Assembly (NCBI GenBank): GCA_964605235.1
Contig: CAZSBB010000011.1
Location: forward strand, 62,001-126,000
DNA from: CAZSBB01 sp964605235
Lineage (GTDB): Bacteria; Planctomycetota; Phycisphaerae; Phycisphaerales; Phycisphaeraceae
Length of the DNA: 64,000 nucleotides
Direction of reading: 5' to 3'
Part shown: positions 17,559 through 25,803 of the stretch, in pieces
Layout of the letters: the number at the start of each line of letters is the position of its first letter
Position numbering within the stretch: the first letter of the stretch is position 1
Program-made: the position numbers and the translations under genes
Notes under the pieces: model-generated
Told to the model about the DNA's origin: nothing
Database searches by the model: none
Seen by the model: only the letters and a program-made list of their open reading frames with translations

Positions 17559-18203
17559 TTGCGATCCATCTCCCAGCTAGAGCATGCGACCGACGAAGAG
17601 CTGGCGCGGTGGGCGGGCGCGGGGGAGGAGCCGGCGTTTGCGGAGCTGGTCGAGCGGTATCGCCTGGAGCTGTATCACTTTCTGGCGCGGTTTTGCCGGG
17701 ATGCCGTGGCGGCGGAGGACCTGTTTCAGGAAACCTTCGTGCTGGTTTTCACCCATCTGGACCGTTTTGACGACCAGCGTCGATTTAAGCCGTGGCTTTT
17801 TACGATTGCCGCGAACAAAGCCCGGGACTGGATGCGTAGAAACAAACGGAAAGCGCCTGTGACGCTGGCCGCCCCGGTGACCGGTTCATCGGATGACGCC
17901 GGTACGACCACCCTGGGCGACCTGCTCCAGGCGGACCTTCCCCAGCCGCATACCGCGGCCGAGCAGGCGGAGCTGCGCCAACAGGTGCGCCAGGTGGTTG
18001 ATGATCTGCCCGACCACCTGCGCGAAGTGCTCCTGTTGTCGTACTTCCACCAGTTGGCGTACGTGGAAATCGCCCAGGCGCTGGAGATTCCGCTGGGCAC
18101 GGTCAAGAGTCGGCTGCATGCCGCGGTGGCGCAGTTCGCCAAACGCTGGCGTCAGGCGGACCCGGACCCGTCGCCCGCAACCACGCCGCCGACTGGAGCG
18201 TAG
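17559..18203 (+). CDS. RNA polymerase ECF sigma factor
   Basis: About 214 residues. Region 2 is seen as ELVERYRLELYHFLARFCRD...AEDLFQETFVLVF and PWLFTIAANKARDWMRR; region 4 as LREVLLLSYFHQLAYVEIA and IPLGTVKSRLHAAVAQFAKR. The family starts near DEELARWAGAGEE, so TTG 17559 is my choice; GTG 17523 lies inside the flanking repeat and the still earlier ATG 17421 would put repeat DNA into the protein. No strong ribosome site is visible. The next gene is a probable membrane anti-sigma partner 64 bases downstream. Confidence 0.88.
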   Translation: MRSISQLEHATDEELARWAGAGEEPAFAELVERYRLELYHFLARFCRDAVAAEDLFQETFVLVFTHLDRFDDQRRFKPWLFTIAANKARDWMRRNKRKAPVTLAAPVTGSSDDAGTTTLGDLLQADLPQPHTAAEQAELRQQVRQVVDDLPDHLREVLLLSYFHQLAYVEIAQALEIPLGTVKSRLHAAVAQFAKRWRQADPDPSPATTPPTGA

Positions 18204-18267
18204 CACTGGCAGGAAAAATCGGCAGGATGCCCCCGAACCGTGGCCATGAGGGCCCCGAGGTGATGTG

Positions 18268-19290
18268 ATGGACCAGAGCAGTCCCAACAACCTGACGCCT
18301 GACGCCGGCGCGGAAAGCCTCCTGCCCGCCGACGCGCTGGCGGTCGATCGCGTGCTTGACCCCCGCAACTCCCCCCCCACCGCTTCGGCTGCTGATTCCA
18401 CAGCTCCCCAGCGCCAGGCGCAGGTGCGCCGGCTGTTGGGCCTGCTCGCGCTGGACCCCGCCCCCGCGCCGCCGCACGACCTGACCGCCCGCACGCTCGC
18501 GGCCGTGCGTCAAGCGGTGCCGCGCGAAAAGCCCTTGCCGCGCCTCATGCTGACCGAACGCCCCGGTCCGCGCTTCTCGGGCATGCCGCTGCGCCTGCCG
18601 GAAATGCTCGCCGTCGCCGCCATGATCGTCTTTGGCATCTGCATCGCCCTGCCCGCCCTGGTGCGCAATCGCTCGGAAGCCCGCCGCTTCGCTTGTGAAT
18701 CCAACCTCGCCGCCGCCGGCGCGAGCTTCGGCCTGTACGCCAGCGATTTCAACGACCTCCTGCCCCGCCAGCACCTGGAGCCCGGCAGCCCGTGGTATCA
18801 CGTCGGGGAACAACCCCGCAACGGCCAGGCGGTGCAGTCCAACTCGGCGAACCTCTACCTCCTGGCGCGGCAGCACTACGTCAGCCCCGGCGCGCTGGCG
18901 TGCCCGGAAAACCGCGAAGCCCCGCGCGAAATGTCCCCCAGCATGTACGACTGGCCCCGCTATGAGGCCGTCTCCTACAGCTACCAGAACCAGTACACCC
19001 CCGTCAGCCAACGCCTGAGCGCTCACGCCAGCCCGCTGCTGGCGGACAAAAATCCGCTGTTCCTGCGTTCCACCACCGGTGCGCTCCGCTTCCGCACCGA
19101 ACTGCAACGCGACACCAACAGCTTCGCCCACAGCGGGGCCGGGCAGAACCTGCTCGTGTCCGACGGCAGCGTGCAGTGGTCCACCCGCCCGGTCTACCGC
19201 GGCAACCACCTCTGGCTGATCGAAGGCGTCGACCGCTACAACGGCACCGAAGCCCCCAGCCAGGCCGGCGACATCTTCCTGGTGCCGTGA
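18268..19290 (+). CDS. Probable anti-sigma factor fused to an H-x9-DG pseudopilin-like domain
   Basis: About 340 residues. The cytoplasmic N-terminus has a short segment LLGLLALDPAPAPPHDLTA like those preceding the TM helix of ECF anti-sigma factors in this phylum. One TM helix lies at ~112-132 (MLAVAAMIVFGICIALPALV). The outside part reads as the DUF1559/pilin-like domain: ACESNLAAAGASFGLYASDF, a DWPRYEAVSYSYQNQYTP segment and FAHSGAGQNLLVSDGSVQW (the H-x9-DG motif). Position after the ECF gene supports the anti-sigma role. ATG 18268 has GAGGTG upstream. Confidence 0.65.
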   Translation: MDQSSPNNLTPDAGAESLLPADALAVDRVLDPRNSPPTASAADSTAPQRQAQVRRLLGLLALDPAPAPPHDLTARTLAAVRQAVPREKPLPRLMLTERPGPRFSGMPLRLPEMLAVAAMIVFGICIALPALVRNRSEARRFACESNLAAAGASFGLYASDFNDLLPRQHLEPGSPWYHVGEQPRNGQAVQSNSANLYLLARQHYVSPGALACPENREAPREMSPSMYDWPRYEAVSYSYQNQYTPVSQRLSAHASPLLADKNPLFLRSTTGALRFRTELQRDTNSFAHSGAGQNLLVSDGSVQWSTRPVYRGNHLWLIEGVDRYNGTEAPSQAGDIFLVP

Positions 19291-19310
19291 GGCGGTGGAA
19301 AGCCCAGGGG

Positions 19311-19378
19311 GGCGTTAAAAAAGGGGATAAGTACATTATTTTTACTAAAATAATGTACTTATCCCCTTTTTTAACGCC
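19311..19378. repeat. 68-bp palindrome, 32-bp perfect arms with TACT loop
   Basis: Arms 19311-19342 and 19347-19378 are exact complements. The inner 26 bases match the palindrome at 12198-12261, but the outer six bases are GGCGTT/AACGCC instead of GGGGAT/ATCCCC, so pairing is kept while sequence changed. It lies 20 bases after the stop of 18268-19290. Confidence 0.9.
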
Positions 19379-19389
19379 ATTTATCACCT

Positions 19390-19541
19390 GTCCGGGCCAG
19401 CCCGGACCTGCGGAAGAGTTGCCTTCACGAGCCGGAAGCGTGAGCGACGGGTTGGGCGTGGGGCGGCCGAAGCATTTGTGGTCCACCACAACTCCTCCTC
19501 ATCCGCAGGCGTAGCCCGTTGTTCACGCTTCCAGTGCGTTT
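19390..19541. repeat. GTCCGGGC palindrome plus degenerate ACGAGCCGG element
   Basis: 19390-19407 is GTCCGGGCCAGCCCGGAC. 19427 starts a left arm ACGAGCCGGAAGCG followed by TGAGCGACGGGTTGGGC; its right arm, ending at 19541, has decayed (GCCCGTTGTTCACGC then TTCCAGTGCG). The interior up to 19500 has no gene. Together with the palindrome at 19311 it fills the gap before ftsW. Confidence 0.75.
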
Positions 19542-19617
19542 GAAGCAGGCGCATCACTTCACCGCTGCGCGCCGCGATTGGACCGTTTGCCCGGCGCTGG
19601 CCGATAATGTGGGTGCG

Positions 19618-20856
19618 ATGCTGCGCGCGGGCCAAATCATGATGCTCACCGCCGTGGCCCTGCTGGGGCTGGGCGTGGTGATGACCCAATCGGCGGGCAT
19701 GACCATTGGCGGTGACGCCAACCATGACGCCGTGGCGCTGCTCACCGGGCGGCAGGCGCTGTATGCCGTGCTCGCCCTGGGGGCGATGTGGCTGGCGAGT
19801 CGGCTGGATGTGCGGGAAATCTTCCGCCGCGCCGGCTGGCGTGGGCCAGTGTTCTGGCTGGTGCTGGCTTCGCTGGTGGCGGTGGGTTTGACTCAGGTGC
19901 CGGGCTTGAGCCGCACGGTCAACGGCGCGACGCGTTGGTTGTACCTGGGCCCGCGCAGTTGGGGGTTGAGCTTCCAACCCAGCGAATTGCTCAAGCTCAC
20001 CCTGGTTGCCGCGCTGGCGGGGTGGGGGGCGCGGCACACATTGACCATGCACAAGTTCTTCGATGGCCTGCTCCCGCCGTTGATCCTCACCGGGCTGGCG
20101 TGCGGGCTGGTGGTGCTCGAGGACCTGGGCACCGCGGCGCTGCTGGGCGTCGTCGCCCTGGCGCTGCTGCTGGCGGCCGGGGGCAAGTGGTGGCAATTGC
20201 TGCTGCCGGTGGCGCTGGGCGTGGCTGCCTTTGCTGCCCTGATCTACTTCACCCCCTGGCGCGTCGCCCGGCTGACGGCTTTTCTGGACCCCTGGGATGC
20301 CGCCAACGCCAATGGCTATCACCCCATTCAATCCATGCTCGCCATCGCGCAAGGCGAGCTGACGGGGCGCGGCCTGGGCAACGGGGTGCAGAAATTCGGC
20401 TACCTGCCCGAAGACACCACCGACTTCATCTTTGCTGTCATCTGTGAAGAACTCGGGCTGGCGGGGGCATTGCTCGTCACCGGCTTGTACGCCCTGCTGC
20501 TGTGGACCGGCCTGTCGGTGGTGCGCGCCTGTCAGGACCAGTTCGGCCGACTGCTGGCGCTGGGCTTGACCCTCATGATCTGTGCCCAGGCCCTCATCAA
20601 CCTGCTCGTGGTCGTGGTGCTGGTGCCCACCAAGGGCATCGCCCTGCCCCTGGTCAGCTCCGGCGGCACCGGTTGGATCATCGGCGCTTTCAACCTCGGA
20701 TTGGTCGCGGCACTGGACAACGCCAATGCGCTGCGGTGCAATACCGCATCGGCTGACGCGGACCACACGATCACGGATGACGCGCTGGCGCAGTCAGCCC
20801 CCCCGGAATCCCCGGAATCCTCGGTATCCCCGGTTCCCTCAGCATCCCCAGGTTGA
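19618..20856 (+). CDS. ftsW: SEDS peptidoglycan polymerase FtsW/SpoVE-like
   Basis: About 412 residues with some ten TM helices. SEDS hallmarks seen: ARWLYLGPRSWGLSFQPSEL-type loop, LAIAQGELTGRGLGNGVQKF, YLPEDTTDFIFAVICEELG and the late LPLVSSGGTG. It polymerises lipid II at the division site or during growth. The start ATG 19618 removes repeat-derived sequence from the longer frame. The tail is a short Pro/Ser low-complexity run (PESPESSVSPVPS) made by a CCCCGGAATC-type repeat. It is followed after 8 bases by murG, so these are co-expressed peptidoglycan genes. Confidence 0.9.
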   Translation: MLRAGQIMMLTAVALLGLGVVMTQSAGMTIGGDANHDAVALLTGRQALYAVLALGAMWLASRLDVREIFRRAGWRGPVFWLVLASLVAVGLTQVPGLSRTVNGATRWLYLGPRSWGLSFQPSELLKLTLVAALAGWGARHTLTMHKFFDGLLPPLILTGLACGLVVLEDLGTAALLGVVALALLLAAGGKWWQLLLPVALGVAAFAALIYFTPWRVARLTAFLDPWDAANANGYHPIQSMLAIAQGELTGRGLGNGVQKFGYLPEDTTDFIFAVICEELGLAGALLVTGLYALLLWTGLSVVRACQDQFGRLLALGLTLMICAQALINLLVVVVLVPTKGIALPLVSSGGTGWIIGAFNLGLVAALDNANALRCNTASADADHTITDDALAQSAPPESPESSVSPVPSASPG

Positions 20857-20864
20857 AAAGCAAC

Positions 20865-22043
20865 ATGTCCCATACGCCTGTCATTCTGTTCGCCGGTGGT
20901 GGCTCCGGCGGGCACATCTTCCCGAACCTGGCGGTGCTCGAACGGCTGGAGGAAGCCGGCGCTGCCCTGCAGGCGCACTTTGTCGTCTCCAATCGGGCAG
21001 TGGACGCCGAGATTCTCCGTCCCCAGGAGTTGCCGTTCACCGCGCTGCCCGTGCGGCCGTGGTCCTCGCGCCCCTGGCATTGGCTCTCGTTTGCCGCCGC
21101 GTGGAGTCAGAGCACCGCCATCGTGCGCGACCTGCTGTTCTCCCGACCGGTGGCGGCCGTGGTCAGCACGGGCGGGTTCGTGTCCGGCCCGGTCATCAAA
21201 GCCGCGGCGGCGGCGAATGTGCCGGTGCTGATGATGAACCTCGATGCCGTGCCCGGGCGCGCCAACAAACTGCTGGCGACGCAGGCGACCTACCTGTTCA
21301 GCGCCTACAACACGCCGGTGCTGCCGGATGCCGAACCGATCGGCGTGCCGCTGCGCCGCTGTGCGATTGGGCCGGAGGATCGCCGGGCGGCGCGGCAGCA
21401 ACTGGGGCTCGACCCCATGCGCAGCACGCTGCTGATCACCGGCGCCAGTCAGGGGGCGACCACCATCAACCGCGCCATGATGCAGATGACCCGGCTGGCG
21501 GTGCCCAGCGCGGCGCTGGCGTCGTGGCAACTGCTGCACCTGGCGGGGGCGGAAGCGGATGTGGAGGAACTGCGGCGCAGCTACGCGGCCGCGGAGATTC
21601 CCGCGCGGGTCGAGCCGTTCCTCAGCGAGATGGGTTTGGCGTGGCGCGCTGCGGACATCGCCATCAGCCGGGCGGGGGCGGGCAGCGTCGCCGAGGTGTG
21701 GGCGAACGCCACGCCCACCATTTTCCTGCCGTATCCCTGGCACAAGGATCAGCATCAGCGCCTCAATGCCGAACCGCTCATGCGCGGCGGGGGCGCCAGC
21801 ATCCTCACCGATCGCATCGACCCGATGGCCAACGCCCGGCAACTGGCGGGCCCGCTCATCATGCTGATGAACAATCCCCGCAAGCGCGACAACATGCGCA
21901 AGTGGCTCACCGACCACTGCCCGACCGACGGCGCTGCGTTGGTTGCCGAGCGTTTGCTGCCGCTGCTGGCCGCTGCTCAGGCCCGCGCCAACGGCGTGCT
22001 GCCGGATGATGAAGAAGACCCCGCGCACGTGTCGCCCAATTGA
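20865..22043 (+). CDS. murG: UDP-GlcNAc:lipid I transferase MurG
   Basis: A 392-residue GT-B glycosyltransferase that makes lipid II from lipid I at the inner face of the membrane. Seen: N-terminal FAGGGSGGHIFPNLAVLERL, VVSTGGFVSGPVIKAA, ITGASQGATTINRAMMQ, the ISRAGAGSVAEVWANATPTIFLPYP-type donor-binding region (split in the family as SRAGAxT/S and PYP) and DQHQRLNAEPL. ATG 20865 is preferred to a TTG at 20853. It sits after ftsW, as in division clusters. Confidence 0.93.
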   Translation: MSHTPVILFAGGGSGGHIFPNLAVLERLEEAGAALQAHFVVSNRAVDAEILRPQELPFTALPVRPWSSRPWHWLSFAAAWSQSTAIVRDLLFSRPVAAVVSTGGFVSGPVIKAAAAANVPVLMMNLDAVPGRANKLLATQATYLFSAYNTPVLPDAEPIGVPLRRCAIGPEDRRAARQQLGLDPMRSTLLITGASQGATTINRAMMQMTRLAVPSAALASWQLLHLAGAEADVEELRRSYAAAEIPARVEPFLSEMGLAWRAADIAISRAGAGSVAEVWANATPTIFLPYPWHKDQHQRLNAEPLMRGGGASILTDRIDPMANARQLAGPLIMLMNNPRKRDNMRKWLTDHCPTDGAALVAERLLPLLAAAQARANGVLPDDEEDPAHVSPN

Positions 22044-22056
22044 TCGGCGGTGACTT

Positions 22057-22172
22057 AACGAGCCGGAAGCGTGAGCGACGGGTTGGGCGTACGATTGCCC
22101 CAGGGTCTGTGGTTAACCACGAATTGCAGCACATCCGAACGCGTAGCCCGTCGCTGACGCTTCCGGCTCGTT
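22057..22172. repeat. Inverted-arm dispersed element (ACGAGCCGG family), 116 bp
   Basis: Left arm AACGAGCCGGAAGCG then TGAGCGACGGG; right arm CCCGTCGCTGACGC then TTCCGGCTCGTT, reverse complements apart from one position. The interior begins with TTGGGCGTACG and ends GAACGCGTAG. Fills the gap between convergent murG and the phosphatase gene; it may also end both transcripts. Confidence 0.88.
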
Positions 22173-22179
22173 GATTGGG

Positions 22180-23859
22180 CTACTGCCGCCGCATCAGCAG
22201 GAAGGTGCGGTCGTCGCCGCGCGGGGCGTCGGCTTCGTGGGCGTCGAGCTGGTGAATCATCGCCTGCGCCATGGCGGGACAGCCGGCGCCGCCCTGCTCG
22301 CGCACGATGCGCTGCAGGATGGCGGTGACGCCTTCGACGCCGAGCATCGCGCCGGCGGGGTTGGCGGCCTCGGTCAGCCCGTCGGTGAACAGACACAGCG
22401 TTTCGCCCGGCGCCAGCTCGTGGGTATTGCATTCATACGGCAACGGGATGTAGCCCAGCGGGGGGTTCTCGCCGCATGGCAGCTCGCGCACGTCGCCGGC
22501 GGCGGTGGCGATGAGCGCGGGGGGATGGCCGGCGTTGGAGCTTTCGATGCGTCCGGTGCGCGGGTCATACAGCAGGCAGATGGCGGTGACGAAGGACTCG
22601 TCGGGCAGGTGCGTTTCGAGGTAGTCGTTGAGCCGTTCCATCATTTCCGCGAGGGTGAGGTCGAGCTTGACGTTGGTGTGAAAGAGCGTGTGCAGGCTGG
22701 CGGTGATGAGGGCCGCCTGGATGCCTTTGCCGCAGACGTCGAAGATGCCGATGCACGCTTGTCCGTCGCTGCGCATGGCGACATCGACATAGTCGCCGCC
22801 GACGTATTTGCAGGGTTCAAAGCCCAGCGCCAGCTCGGCGTCGGGAACTTTGAGGGATTTTTGATCGGGGATGAGGTTGTTCTGAATCTTGCTGGCGCGC
22901 TGCAGTTCGCGTTCGAGGACCGCCTGTTCCTGGGCGGCGCGGCGGGCGACCCAGGCGATCTCGGCCTGCTGGAACTGCTCGGCGGCGAGGGCCGCCAGCG
23001 CCAGCCATTCGGGCGTGCCGAACTCGCCGGGGAAGGTGACGTAGAGCACGTCGAGCGCCGCGTCGTCGTGATGCAGCGGGCACGCCAGCGCCGCCAGTTG
23101 TTGGACATTGCCCGCCAGCGAGAGCGCCATGACCTCGCCGCCGCTGGCGACATTGGAGGCGATGACGGGGGCTTTCTGTTCGCGCACGCCGCGCAGCAGG
23201 GTGCGGGAGATGTAGGGTTTTTCCTGGCCGCGCCAGTTTTTGCCCGAGATGGGGCCGCAGAGCAGTTGCGGTTCTTCGTCGGGGCTGAGCAGGTTGATGC
23301 GAAACGCCACGGCGGCGTTGCCGTGAAACTCGCGGCTGACCATGAGCTTGCACAGCAGTTCGAGGCGCGCCGCGTCGTTCTCGGTCGCCAGCAGTTGGCC
23401 GGCCAGCGCGGTGAGGTTGGACAGGTGGGCGGCGTCGATTTTGGGGGAAGGCAGGCGATCAAGGCGCGAGATGCTTTCGCCGGGGCTGTCGCTGACGCTC
23501 AGGGTGTCGCTCAGCGGCGCCGAGCCGGTGCGTGAGCGGGTGGGCAGGGGGCCCTTGGCGCCAAAGGTGAGCAGGAAGGTTTCGATCTGAATTTTGTCGC
23601 CCGGGGTCAGCAGCGTTTCGTCGGCAATCTTGACGCCGTTGACGATGGTGCCGTTGCGGCTGCCGCGGTCCTTGATCCACCAGCGGCCAAAGGCGTCGGT
23701 GAACAGCTCGGCGTGCTGGCGCGAGACGGTGGGCAGCGGGAGGGTCAGGCCGGCGTCTTCGGTGCGCCCGACAATGACGGAACTGCCCGCCAGCGTCGCC
23801 CGGCGCGTGGAGCCGGACGGGTCCACGATGTCGACATGGGCTTCGGTCGCTTCCGCCAT
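22180..23859 (-). CDS. FHA domain serine phosphatase (SpoIIE/RsbU type)
   Basis: A 559-residue cytosolic signalling protein. Residues ~25-100 are an FHA domain (SSVIVGRT, PTVSRQHAELF, KDRGSRNGTIVNG) that binds phosphothreonine. The middle (~150-310) looks GAF-like, followed by a coiled helix ending RASKIQNNLIP, the usual linker to a PPM phosphatase domain. The C-terminal domain shows LALGFEPCKYVGGDYVDV, IGIFDVCGKGIQAAL, SNAGHPPALI and CLFTDGLTEAANP with the metal-binding Asp residues. It would dephosphorylate an anti-sigma-antagonist such as the STAS protein encoded upstream on the same strand. Confidence 0.92.
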   Translation of the reverse strand: MAEATEAHVDIVDPSGSTRRATLAGSSVIVGRTEDAGLTLPLPTVSRQHAELFTDAFGRWWIKDRGSRNGTIVNGVKIADETLLTPGDKIQIETFLLTFGAKGPLPTRSRTGSAPLSDTLSVSDSPGESISRLDRLPSPKIDAAHLSNLTALAGQLLATENDAARLELLCKLMVSREFHGNAAVAFRINLLSPDEEPQLLCGPISGKNWRGQEKPYISRTLLRGVREQKAPVIASNVASGGEVMALSLAGNVQQLAALACPLHHDDAALDVLYVTFPGEFGTPEWLALAALAAEQFQQAEIAWVARRAAQEQAVLERELQRASKIQNNLIPDQKSLKVPDAELALGFEPCKYVGGDYVDVAMRSDGQACIGIFDVCGKGIQAALITASLHTLFHTNVKLDLTLAEMMERLNDYLETHLPDESFVTAICLLYDPRTGRIESSNAGHPPALIATAAGDVRELPCGENPPLGYIPLPYECNTHELAPGETLCLFTDGLTEAANPAGAMLGVEGVTAILQRIVREQGGAGCPAMAQAMIHQLDAHEADAPRGDDRTFLLMRRQ

Positions 23860-23921
23860 ACGGCCTTGAACTCCTGCCGCCTCCCGCGTGTCGGGCTGCC
23901 ACGAATAGCGCTATGCGCCAT

Positions 23922-23950
23922 TTAGCCCCTGGCGATTCGCCGGGGGCTAA
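23922..23950. repeat. Solo REP-like palindrome
   Basis: TTAGCCCC-TGGCG-ATT-CGCC-GGGGGCTAA: a near-perfect hairpin of the same family as the REPs around the RAYT gene at 54807-55283 (shared TTAGCCCC...GGGGCTAA ends). It lies between the STAS and phosphatase genes. Confidence 0.75.
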
Positions 23951-23977
23951 GTGAACCACGAAGCAGAACCTCCAGCC

Positions 23978-24337
23978 TTAGAACTTATGCAGCGCCGCGT
24001 CCAGGTTCTTGTAAATCTTGAGCACCTTGTCCAGGCGGGTCAGCTTGAACACGCCCAGCAGTTGATCGTTGATGCCCAGCAGGCGAATCTCGCCTTCGGC
24101 GGCTTTGACTTTTTTCTGCAGCGCCATGAGTGTGCCCAGCATCGCCGAGGAGATGTGCTTGACGCCCGAGAAGTTGATGATGAGCTTGGGGTGTCCCGCC
24201 CGTTCCGCCAGATCCAGCAGTTCTTCCTTGATGCGCTCGATCAGCAACTGGTCAATGATGTTGGTTTCGACGAACTCCACGATGTGGATGTCCGCCATCC
24301 GCTGCACGATGAGCGCTCCCGATGCGCCGCTTGCCAT
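23978..24337 (-). CDS. STAS-domain anti-sigma factor antagonist (SpoIIAA/RsbV-like)
   Basis: A 119-residue single-domain protein. The STAS pattern is seen in IHIVEFVETNIIDQLLIERI, then PKLIINFSGVKHISSAMLG, which carries the serine at the usual phosphorylation site, and a long C-terminal helix RLDKVLKIYKNLDAAL. ATG 24337 is preceded by AAGGGA six bases upstream; the longer frame to 24415 adds a low-complexity stretch. It lies 118 bases upstream of the FHA-SpoIIE phosphatase gene in the same direction, so the two probably form a partner-switch module; no kinase (RsbW-like) is in the window. Confidence 0.9.
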   Translation of the reverse strand: MASGASGALIVQRMADIHIVEFVETNIIDQLLIERIKEELLDLAERAGHPKLIINFSGVKHISSAMLGTLMALQKKVKAAEGEIRLLGINDQLLGVFKLTRLDKVLKIYKNLDAALHKF

Positions 24338-24583
24338 GGGCGATCCCTTTGCTGTCAGGCTGAGCCTGGGGTGGTGATGATGGCTTGATCGTCCCCAATT
24401 TCGGCAGGGTGTCAAGGCGAAGCGCGCCGGGATGGGCCTGGACGGGGATTTTCTCTGCAGCGTTGCGGAACGGCACTTCCAGTTGAAGCGCGCTGCAACG
24501 GCAGCATGGACCGCCGGGTGAGTGTCCGCGTCCCGTTGTTTGCCCCGCGGGATGGCGCAGACTCAGTGCTGAAGGGAGGGCAT

Positions 24584-24826
24584 TTACGCAGCCGAGGCGC
24601 TGGCGGGGCGGTCCACCACTTCCATCTGCCGCACGCCGGGCAGCATCAGCAGCCGCTGACACTGCTGCTCGAGCGCCAGGGCGTTCTCGGCGGCAATGAC
24701 CACCGGCAGGCGTTGCCCGTGCAGCGGCCCGGTGTCGATAAACGGGTCGCGCCGCAACGTCAGCAGGAGATCGTCGCGCAGAAATGGATCATCCGTGAGG
24801 GTCAGGACTAAACCGAGAACTGCCAT
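24584..24826 (-). CDS. NapD-like small protein
   Basis: Eighty residues with an alternating beta/alpha pattern (MAVLGLVLTLTDDPFLRDDL, then LPVVIAAENALALEQQCQRL and MLPGVRQMEVV) resembling NapD, the ferredoxin-fold chaperone that binds the Tat signal of periplasmic nitrate reductase. ATG 24826 has AAGGAGG six bases upstream. No nap, nar or Tat-substrate gene is in the window, so the role is open. It is transcribed divergently from the Rrf2 gene across an AT-rich operator-like region. Confidence 0.55.
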   Translation of the reverse strand: MAVLGLVLTLTDDPFLRDDLLLTLRRDPFIDTGPLHGQRLPVVIAAENALALEQQCQRLLMLPGVRQMEVVDRPASASAA

Positions 24827-24862
24827 CAGGGCCTCCTTGCGCGCCCGGCCCCCCAGACGCAT

Positions 24863-24947
24863 CGGCTCGCAGTGTAAATGAACAATATATTTTTTCAATA
24901 CAAAAGTACCTTTTTGTCTTGATATTTACATTCGCCTCCGGTACAAA
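24863..24947. promoter_or_regulatory. Divergent AT-rich promoter region with two dyads (NapD-like / Rrf2)
   Basis: An 85-base AT-rich island in GC-rich DNA. Rightward: TTGATA (24919-24924) and TACAAA (24942-24947), spacer 17. Leftward: TTGAAA and TACACT with 16 bases between. Between and over them lie ACAAAA-N6-TTTTGT (24900-24917) and TGTAAAT (24873-24879) opposite ATTTACA (24924-24930). An Rrf2-type autoregulator could bind these dyads. The bases from 24948 to 25281 show no convincing gene. Confidence 0.5.
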
Positions 24948-25281
24948 TTGAGAGCAGAGTGGGGGAGTGTCGCCTTGCCGAAGCCCGGACGGGCCAACTC
25001 AGGCGCCAGCCGCAGGCGGCGCGGGTTGCCAGCGCTGTCGGGGCTTTTCTCGCCGGCGAGGCAAGAGGGCCTGCAACCAGGAGCAGCGTGCTTGGGCGAA
25101 CAGGGCATGGCGATCGGCGAACTTGTGAGGACCGGCTGAACAGGCGGCTCGAAGTTGCGTCGCTGGTCGGACTGTCGCCGGCGCGGGATGGGATGCAGGC
25201 GGTGGGCGTGGTGGGTGCAGTCCGCTCGAGGGTTGCCGCCGCGCGAGGGTTTGGATCAATCTCCGCCGCAGGGGAATGTCA

Positions 25282-25668
25282 ATGTCGATCATTACGCAGA
25301 CCGCGGAATATGCATTGCGGGCGATGGTGTGCCTGGCGAGCGCCGGGCCGGAGGCTTTGACGTCGCAGCAGGTCGCCGAGCGCACCGGGGTGTCGCAGGG
25401 TTATCTGGTCAAGGTGTTGCAGCGGCTGTGCCGCAACGGTTTGGTGCTCAGTCAGCGTGGGCCGCATGGCGGATTTGTGCTCAGCCGGGCGGCAGATCAG
25501 ATCAATCTGTTGGATGTGATCAACGCGGTGGACCCGTTGCCGCATTTCAATGGTTCGAGCGAATTGCTCCAGCCGCTCAACAGCACGCTCAACGATGCGA
25601 TCGCTTCGGTGGAGCACATCCTGCACGATGCGAACCTCAGTGCGTTGTCGGAGTCGCACAGCGTGTAG
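25282..25668 (+). CDS. Rrf2 family transcriptional regulator
   Basis: A 128-residue winged-helix regulator. The N-terminus IITQTAEYALRAMVCLAS is the family start signature, followed by the HTH QQVAERTGVSQGYLVKVLQRL and wing GPHGGFVLSRAADQINLLDV. The C-terminal half lacks the three-cysteine cluster that binds an Fe-S centre in IscR and NsrR, so sensing must differ. ATG 25282 lies six bases after AGGGGA; ATG 25276 is an alternative. It probably controls its own promoter and the divergent NapD-like gene (inference from the shared dyads). Confidence 0.9.
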   Translation: MSIITQTAEYALRAMVCLASAGPEALTSQQVAERTGVSQGYLVKVLQRLCRNGLVLSQRGPHGGFVLSRAADQINLLDVINAVDPLPHFNGSSELLQPLNSTLNDAIASVEHILHDANLSALSESHSV

Positions 25669-25803
25669 GGCGGCGCGGCGCGGGGGTGGAGCGTCAGGCG
25701 AGCGGGTCCAGCGAGGGCGCCGGCGTGGCAGCAGTTCTGCGCGCGGGCCGGGTGGCGGTGGGGTTGTGCGGGAGCGGGGGCGGGGATTACCATCGGGATC
25801 ATC

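Noticed and set aside
24948..25360. Plus-strand ORFs before the Rrf2 gene
   Set aside because: Arg/Ala-rich, no motif, overlap the Rrf2 start; likely 5' leader.
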